53,568 nucleotides of DNA, from NCBI GenBank assembly GCA_022826515.1, contig JAJDUT010000044.1:1-53568 (forward strand). The letters run 5' to 3'. Shown in pieces: positions 49,719 through 53,568 of this stretch (its first letter is position 1; every line of letters begins with the position of its first letter). This stretch comes from Candidatus Latescibacterota bacterium. GTDB lineage: Bacteria; Latescibacterota; UBA2968; UBA8231. The translations under genes and the position numbers were made by a program. The notes beneath the pieces are model-generated. The model was not told where the DNA came from, ran no database searches, and was given only the letters and a program-made list of their open reading frames with translations.

Positions 49719-51392
49719 TCAGAACAACCCTTTGATCTGTCCTGCGTCGTCGAGGTCAATCGACTCGGCCGAGGGCTTCTTGGGCAAGCCGGGCATCGTC
49801 ATAATATCGCCTGTCAGCACCACTGCGAAACCGGCCCCAGCCGAGACCTTGACGTCGCGGATCGGCACGTCAAAGCCGCGCGGCCGCCCCTTGAGTCCGG
49901 GATCGGTCGAGAGCGAGTACTGGGTCTTGGCGATGCAGACGGGCAGATTGCCGTAGCCTTCGTCCTCCAGCCGCCTGAACTTGCCCCGCAGCAGCTTGTC
50001 TCCCATGATGTCGTCGGCACCGTAGATCGCTTGGGCGACGGTGCGGACTTTGTCCCAAAGCCGCATGTCGTCGGGATAGAGCAGCCGGAAGTCGCTCTGC
50101 GTGTTTTCGGCCACCTGCACCACAGTGCGGGCGAGATCTTCGGCTCCTGCGCCGCCGCGGGCGTGGTGATGCGCGGGGACGATCTCGACGCCGAGGTGAG
50201 CGCACTTGTCGCGGATGCACTGAATCTCGTCGTCGGTATCCGTGGCAAAGGCGTTGACCGCGACGACGACGGGCAGGCCGAAGAGGCGGATGTTTTCGAT
50301 GTGCTTCTTGAGATTTTCGACGCCCCTTTCAACCGCCCCGACATTGGGTTTGGCGATGCGTTTGAGCGAGGCTCCGCCGTGAAATTTGAGTGCGCGCACC
50401 GTGGCTACCAACACTACGAGGTCGGGCGCTAGGCCGCTCTGGCGGCACTTGATGTTGGCGAATTTCTCCGCGCCCAAGTCCGCGCCAAAGCCGGCCTCGG
50501 TGATGGTGTATTCAGACAGGCGCGTACTCAAGCGGGTGGCGGCGATGGAGTTGCAGCCGTGGGCGATATTGGCAAACGGGCCGCCGTGGACTAACGCCGG
50601 GTTGCCCTCTAGGGTCTGCACCAAGTTGGGCTGGCAGGCGTCCTTGAGCAGCACTGCCATGGCACCGTGGACCGCTAGGTCCGCAGCGCGAACGGTCTCG
50701 CGGGAGCGGGTTTGGGCCACGACGACCCGGCCAAGCCGCTCTTTGAGTTCGGCCCGCGATTCGGATAGGCAGAGGATGGCCATGACCTCCGAGGCGACGG
50801 CAATGTCAAATCCCGATTGGCGCGGAAAGGAGTTGGCGGTCCCTCCTAGTCCGATGACGATGTCGCGCAGTGCCCGGTCGTTTATGTCGAGGACGCGGTT
50901 CCAGACGATGCGGCGGTGATCAATGCGGCGCACATTGCCGTGGTGGATGTAGTTATCGAGAGCCGCGGCGAGCAGATTGTGCGCGGCGGAGACCGCGTGG
51001 ATGTCGCCGGTGAAGTGCAGGTTGATGTCCTCCATCGGCGCTACCTGAGCATAGCCGCCGCCCGCGCCGCCGCCCTTCATGCCAAAGCAAGGTCCCAGCG
51101 AAGGCTCCCGCAGGCAGACGGTAGCGCGCTTGCCAATGCGGTTGAGCGCGTCGCCTAAGCCGATGGTGGTAGTGGTTTTGCCCTCGCCGGCTGGAGTCGG
51201 GTTGATGGCTGAGACGAGGATTAGCTTGCCGGTAGTAGGTGCGTCTTCGAGCTGTTGGCAGAACTCCTGCGAGATCTTGGCCTTGACGCGGCCGTAGTGT
51301 TCGAGGTGCTCGGAGCCGATCCCGAGTTGGGCGGCCACGTCGTCGATGGGGCGGAGTGAGGTCTGGCGAGCGATTTCGATATCGGGTAACAA
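49719..51392 (-). CDS. fhs: Formate-tetrahydrofolate ligase
   Basis: 557 residues; ATP-dependent formation of 10-formyl-THF from formate and THF. P-loop [20 protein letters not shown], then [20 protein letters not shown] and [20 protein letters not shown] are highly diagnostic; [13 protein letters not shown] and [13 protein letters not shown] follow. Length is normal. The start is TTG at 51392, supported by AGGAG seven bases upstream. The upstream SDR gene ends 15 bp earlier and the channel gene follows after 28 bp. Supplies one-carbon units; no methyl-branch Wood-Ljungdahl genes are seen here. Confidence 0.95.
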   Translation of the reverse strand: MLPDIEIARQTSLRPIDDVAAQLGIGSEHLEHYGRVKAKISQEFCQQLEDAPTTGKLILVSAINPTPAGEGKTTTTIGLGDALNRIGKRATVCLREPSLGPCFGMKGGGAGGGYAQVAPMEDINLHFTGDIHAVSAAHNLLAAALDNYIHHGNVRRIDHRRIVWNRVLDINDRALRDIVIGLGGTANSFPRQSGFDIAVASEVMAILCLSESRAELKERLGRVVVAQTRSRETVRAADLAVHGAMAVLLKDACQPNLVQTLEGNPALVHGGPFANIAHGCNSIAATRLSTRLSEYTITEAGFGADLGAEKFANIKCRQSGLAPDLVVLVATVRALKFHGGASLKRIAKPNVGAVERGVENLKKHIENIRLFGLPVVVAVNAFATDTDDEIQCIRDKCAHLGVEIVPAHHHARGGAGAEDLARTVVQVAENTQSDFRLLYPDDMRLWDKVRTVAQAIYGADDIMGDKLLRGKFRRLEDEGYGNLPVCIAKTQYSLSTDPGLKGRPRGFDVPIRDVKVSAGAGFAVVLTGDIMTMPGLPKKPSAESIDLDDAGQIKGLF

Positions 51393-51407
51393 AAGTGAAC
51401 TCCTGAT

Positions 51408-52226
51408 TTATACGCCGCAAAACGCGGAAAAGCCGCCGTCAATGGGCACGATGGCACCGGTGACAAATGTGGCGGCGTCCGAAAAGAGCCACAGGGCCGC
51501 GCCTACCACTTCGTGCGGGTCGCCAAAGCGGGTCATGGGGACGTTTTTGAGAATGGTCTGGCCGCGGTCGGTCAGTTCGCCGCTTGCTTCGTCGAGGAGC
51601 AGGAAGCGGTTCTGCGCGGTGATCATAAAGCCCGGGGCCACGGCATTGACGCGGATTTTGGGCGCGTAGGTCGTGGCCATGTGTACGGCCAGCCAGCGGG
51701 TGAAACTGTCGGCCGCAGCCTTGCCATTGGAATACGCCAAGGCCCGCGACAGCGGCAGCCCTCCGCCGATTGAGGTGATATTGACAACGGCTCCATCGCC
51801 TTTAGCGGCGAAGACGCGGCCCACGGCCTGCGAGGGCAGGACGGCGCTTAGATAGTTGAGGTCCATCACCATCCTGACCGCTTCTGGATCAATATCAAAG
51901 AATTCGAGTTCCGGGGAAGTGGTGGTGTCCTTGTGACTGCCACCAGCGCCGTTGAGCAGAAAATCGATGGTGCCAAAGTGCTCAATGGTCTCGGCGAGCG
52001 CGGCCTCGACGCTGTCTTTGTTGACGACGTTGCACTCGACGGGGAGGATCTTGTCGGGGAAGTCTTGGTTGATCTCGTCGGCTTTGGCGCGGGCCGCCTC
52101 TGGTGAAATGTCCCAGATCGCCACTTCAGCGCCCGCTTGGGCGAGGCCACGGGCGATCTCGCCGCCAATGGCACCGCCAGCGCCGGTCGCCACGGCCTTT
52201 TTGCCGTGGAAGTCAAAAGTAGTCAA
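51408..52226 (-). CDS. SDR family oxidoreductase (sugar-acid type)
   Basis: 272 residues. AVATGAGGAIGGEIARGLAQ binds NAD(P); LLNGAGGSHKD is the NxAG strand (N-G-A-G), ITSIGGG supplies the Ser region and YSNGKAA the catalytic Tyr and Lys. The extended substrate loop (SHKDTTTSPELEFFDIDPEA) and FMITAQNRFLLLDEASGELT resemble SDRs annotated as D-mannonate oxidoreductases. It would then reduce fructuronate, but this is by resemblance. The start is TTG at 52226 with AGGAG about 9 bases upstream. The sugar isomerase gene upstream is on the same strand. Confidence 0.85.
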   Translation of the reverse strand: MTTFDFHGKKAVATGAGGAIGGEIARGLAQAGAEVAIWDISPEAARAKADEINQDFPDKILPVECNVVNKDSVEAALAETIEHFGTIDFLLNGAGGSHKDTTTSPELEFFDIDPEAVRMVMDLNYLSAVLPSQAVGRVFAAKGDGAVVNITSIGGGLPLSRALAYSNGKAAADSFTRWLAVHMATTYAPKIRVNAVAPGFMITAQNRFLLLDEASGELTDRGQTILKNVPMTRFGDPHEVVGAALWLFSDAATFVTGAIVPIDGGFSAFCGV

Positions 52227-52311
52227 GGTGATGCCTCTCCTTCTGTTAAAATTCGGTCGCTGAGCCGTGGGGGATCGTCAATGCAGGCAATGTCGAGGAA
52301 AGGGTGGGTAC

Positions 52312-53142
52312 TCATCGTCGCCGCGCTGGAGAGCGGCCCTTGCTCAGCGCCGGTGCCAACGCCGCGTAGCCGACCGTGCAGGATTCGGCGAAATCCATGG
52401 TGACAAAAGTCTCTATCGCTAGGGCCTCAGCAAAGCCGATGTCTCGAAGCCCTTGCACGATGCGCGGATAATCGAGACTCCCTTGACCGGGGATCTTGTG
52501 GTCCCAGTCAGGATAGGTGCCGATGTGGTCCTTGAGGTGGGCGTGCATGATGCGCCCCTGCCACTGATAGGCGACCGCGACCGGATCCAAACCAAGGAGC
52601 GTCAGATAGCAAGGGTCGAAATTGATGCCAAAGGACGCGCTGCCGATCTCGTCGTGCAGCTCCAAGAAGCGCTCGGGGGTGTCGGTGAGCCAGCCGTCCC
52701 ACACGCCATCGACTGCCAACTGCACGTTGCGAGGCTCCGCGTAGGCAAGCGCATCTTGGAGATAGGCGACCACTCGCCGCCAAGCTTCGGCTCGCTGGGC
52801 GTCGTCGTCTTTGGGACCGCCCATGTGGAAGACGACGAGCGGTGCGCCGACGTCCACGGCCAAATCGACCGATCCCTTGAGATCGAGTGGTTCGTCGGTA
52901 AAGAGCGAATTGGCGAGATTGGCGTGGGTGATGACGGCTTCGATGGTAAGGCCCAGCCGCTCGGCAATGCTCCGCGTCTGCGTGCGCAATTCAGGCGTCA
53001 CTGAGCGCGGGTCTGCCGACGGCCCGTGGGTCCCCGAAATGTCGATGCCGTCGTAGCCAGTAGCGGCGATTTTTTCCAGTGCCGGCTCTAGCGGCATTTC
53101 GAGCCGGTCGGTGTAGCTATAGGTGTAAAAGGCAAGGCGCAT
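52312..53142 (-). CDS. Sugar phosphate isomerase/epimerase family protein (xylose-isomerase-like TIM barrel)
   Basis: 276 residues, AP-endonuclease-2-like barrel. TGYDGIDISGTHGPSADP near the N terminus, LVVFHMGGPK in the middle, FGINFDPCYLTLLGLDP with a metal-binding Asp, and IMHAHLKDHIGT and ALAIETF with likely His and Glu ligands at the C-terminal side. Members isomerise or epimerise free or phosphorylated sugars and inosose. Paired with the SDR 85 bp downstream, it suggests a uronate or polyol route. The C terminus ends in a basic tail SKGRSPARRR not needed by the fold. Confidence 0.85.
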   Translation of the reverse strand: MRLAFYTYSYTDRLEMPLEPALEKIAATGYDGIDISGTHGPSADPRSVTPELRTQTRSIAERLGLTIEAVITHANLANSLFTDEPLDLKGSVDLAVDVGAPLVVFHMGGPKDDDAQRAEAWRRVVAYLQDALAYAEPRNVQLAVDGVWDGWLTDTPERFLELHDEIGSASFGINFDPCYLTLLGLDPVAVAYQWQGRIMHAHLKDHIGTYPDWDHKIPGQGSLDYPRIVQGLRDIGFAEALAIETFVTMDFAESCTVGYAALAPALSKGRSPARRR

Positions 53143-53311
53143 GGCTCAAATTAAATTGCTGGATGTCGACGTACATGGGAGGCTTCTTCCTTGGTAGGAG
53201 GAAGCAAAGCGCACATCTTATCAGAATCGCCATAAGACTGCCTGCTTTAGCTGGCAGATGTAAGGCGCGTTTTGAGTGATGGGCACGTAGTGCCCGTGAG
53301 CGGGAAACATC

Positions 53312-53342
53312 TTGACAAGGGTATTCTTTGTGCTGGTATATA
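53312..53342 (+). promoter_or_regulatory. Possible tnpB promoter
   Basis: A consensus TTGACA (53312-53317) is followed after 19 bp by TATATA (53337-53342), only 4 bp before the ATG at 53347. Transcription would begin at about the start codon, so the message would be leaderless or the real -10 lies elsewhere. No Shine-Dalgarno sequence is present. Confidence 0.35.
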
Positions 53343-53346
53343 ACCT

Positions 53347-53568
53347 ATGCACAAAGCGTTCAAATATCGACTGTATCCGTCTCGTCAACAGCGGCGTGTG
53401 TTGGCTGAGCATCTGGAAGCATGTCGGCGTCTTTACAATACCTTTCTGTGCGACCGAGTGCAAGCCTATCAGGATCGCGGTGAGTCTCTAAGCATGTATG
53501 ACCAGCTTGGGAAACTGCCGTTTCTCAAGGAGGACTGGCCACCTGTGTCGGATGTGCATAGCCAAGTG
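53347..53568 (+). CDS. tnpB: TnpB (IS605 OrfB) family RNA-guided nuclease, N-terminal part, partial
   Basis: 74 codons run to the window edge without a stop. MHKAFKYRLYPSRQQRRVLA, then EHLEACRRLYNTFLCDRVQA and YDQLGKLPFLK, are the usual OrfB N-terminal helix-turn-helix/wedge features. The RuvC-like catalytic residues and zinc finger lie outside the window. Family knowledge: TnpB is guided by an RNA transcribed from the element's right end and helps the element persist. The guide region cannot be seen here. Confidence 0.85.
   Translation, partial: MHKAFKYRLYPSRQQRRVLAEHLEACRRLYNTFLCDRVQAYQDRGESLSMYDQLGKLPFLKEDWPPVSDVHSQV

Larger units (their letters stand above)
53238..53568 (+). mobile_element. 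IS200/IS605-type element, left part (truncated by the window edge)
   Basis: Upstream of a tnpB start are two compact hairpins: CTGCC...GGCAG (53238-53257) and GGGCAC-GTA-GTGCCC (53281-53295). Subterminal hairpins of this size are the recognition elements of IS200/IS605 transposases. The exact left boundary is not visible, and the right end is outside the window. No tnpA precedes tnpB here, so it could be an IS1341-like tnpB-only element. Confidence 0.5.

Overview
The window is GC-rich, densely packed bacterial chromosome from an uncultured-type, metabolically broad Gram-negative lineage. Evidence for an outer membrane is a TonB-dependent receptor and several exported proteins. Three exported proteins end in FlgD-Ig/CHU_C-like domains of the kind seen on T9SS-type cargo. 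Four PhyH-family dioxygenases, two Gfo/Idh/MocA oxidoreductases, an enolase-superfamily dehydratase, a TIM-barrel sugar isomerase and a class III CoA-transferase resemble the gene repertoire reported for Latescibacterota- or Poribacteria-like bacteria. That placement is inference; there is no rRNA or tRNA gene here to settle it.

Layout. 1-340: truncated DDE-transposase insertion sequence. 0.35-4.3 kb (minus): cupin, DUF3500 and GH13 genes. 4.4-13.8 kb (plus): Gfo/Idh, a D-cysteine-desulfhydrase-like enzyme, a TauE/SafE exporter, a PhyH enzyme, two large paralogous secreted proteins and a lactonase-type propeller. 13.8-14.9 kb: a small AT-richer patch (HAD phosphatase, antitoxin-like mini-gene). 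14.9-18.0 kb (minus): M24 peptidase, inositol-monophosphatase-like and enolase-superfamily operon. 18.3-22 kb (plus): sugar-type ABC importer. 22.1-24 kb: secreted double-Cache protein, then pheA and pnuC (minus). 25.7-32.7 kb: catabolic cluster with three PhyH genes (one interrupted by an amber codon), RraA-like aldolase, Gfo/Idh, CoA-transferase, VOC protein and SDR. 32.8-35.1 kb: a type II restriction-modification pair inserted in AT-richer DNA. 35-43.8 kb: housekeeping genes (inositol-3-phosphate synthase, dusB, NIPSNAP, 5-formyl-THF cyclo-ligase, uppS-cdsA-rseP-queG, ftsY). 44-53.1 kb: TonB receptor, PLP decarboxylase, an unusual voltage-gated channel, fhs, SDR and sugar isomerase. 53.2 kb to the end: the start of an IS200/IS605-type element with tnpB.

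How the parts fit. The catabolic genes form short, translationally coupled operons (4-bp ATGA overlaps recur) probably devoted to sugars, sugar acids and organosulfur or carboxylate compounds. One-carbon metabolism appears twice (5-FCL, fhs) and inositol metabolism twice (Ino1, IMPase-like).

Most unusual items: (i) a cytosine-5 methyltransferase carrying an N-terminal ribbon-helix-helix-like segment, with a 14-bp inverted repeat lying inside the spacer of its own predicted promoter; (ii) a voltage-gated channel whose extracellular S1-S2 loop holds a Gly-rich beta-repeat module and whose selectivity filter reads TGGYAD; (iii) a family of GTAGGG...CCCTAC palindromes between genes; (iv) 9-bp tandem repeats just upstream of two exported-protein genes.
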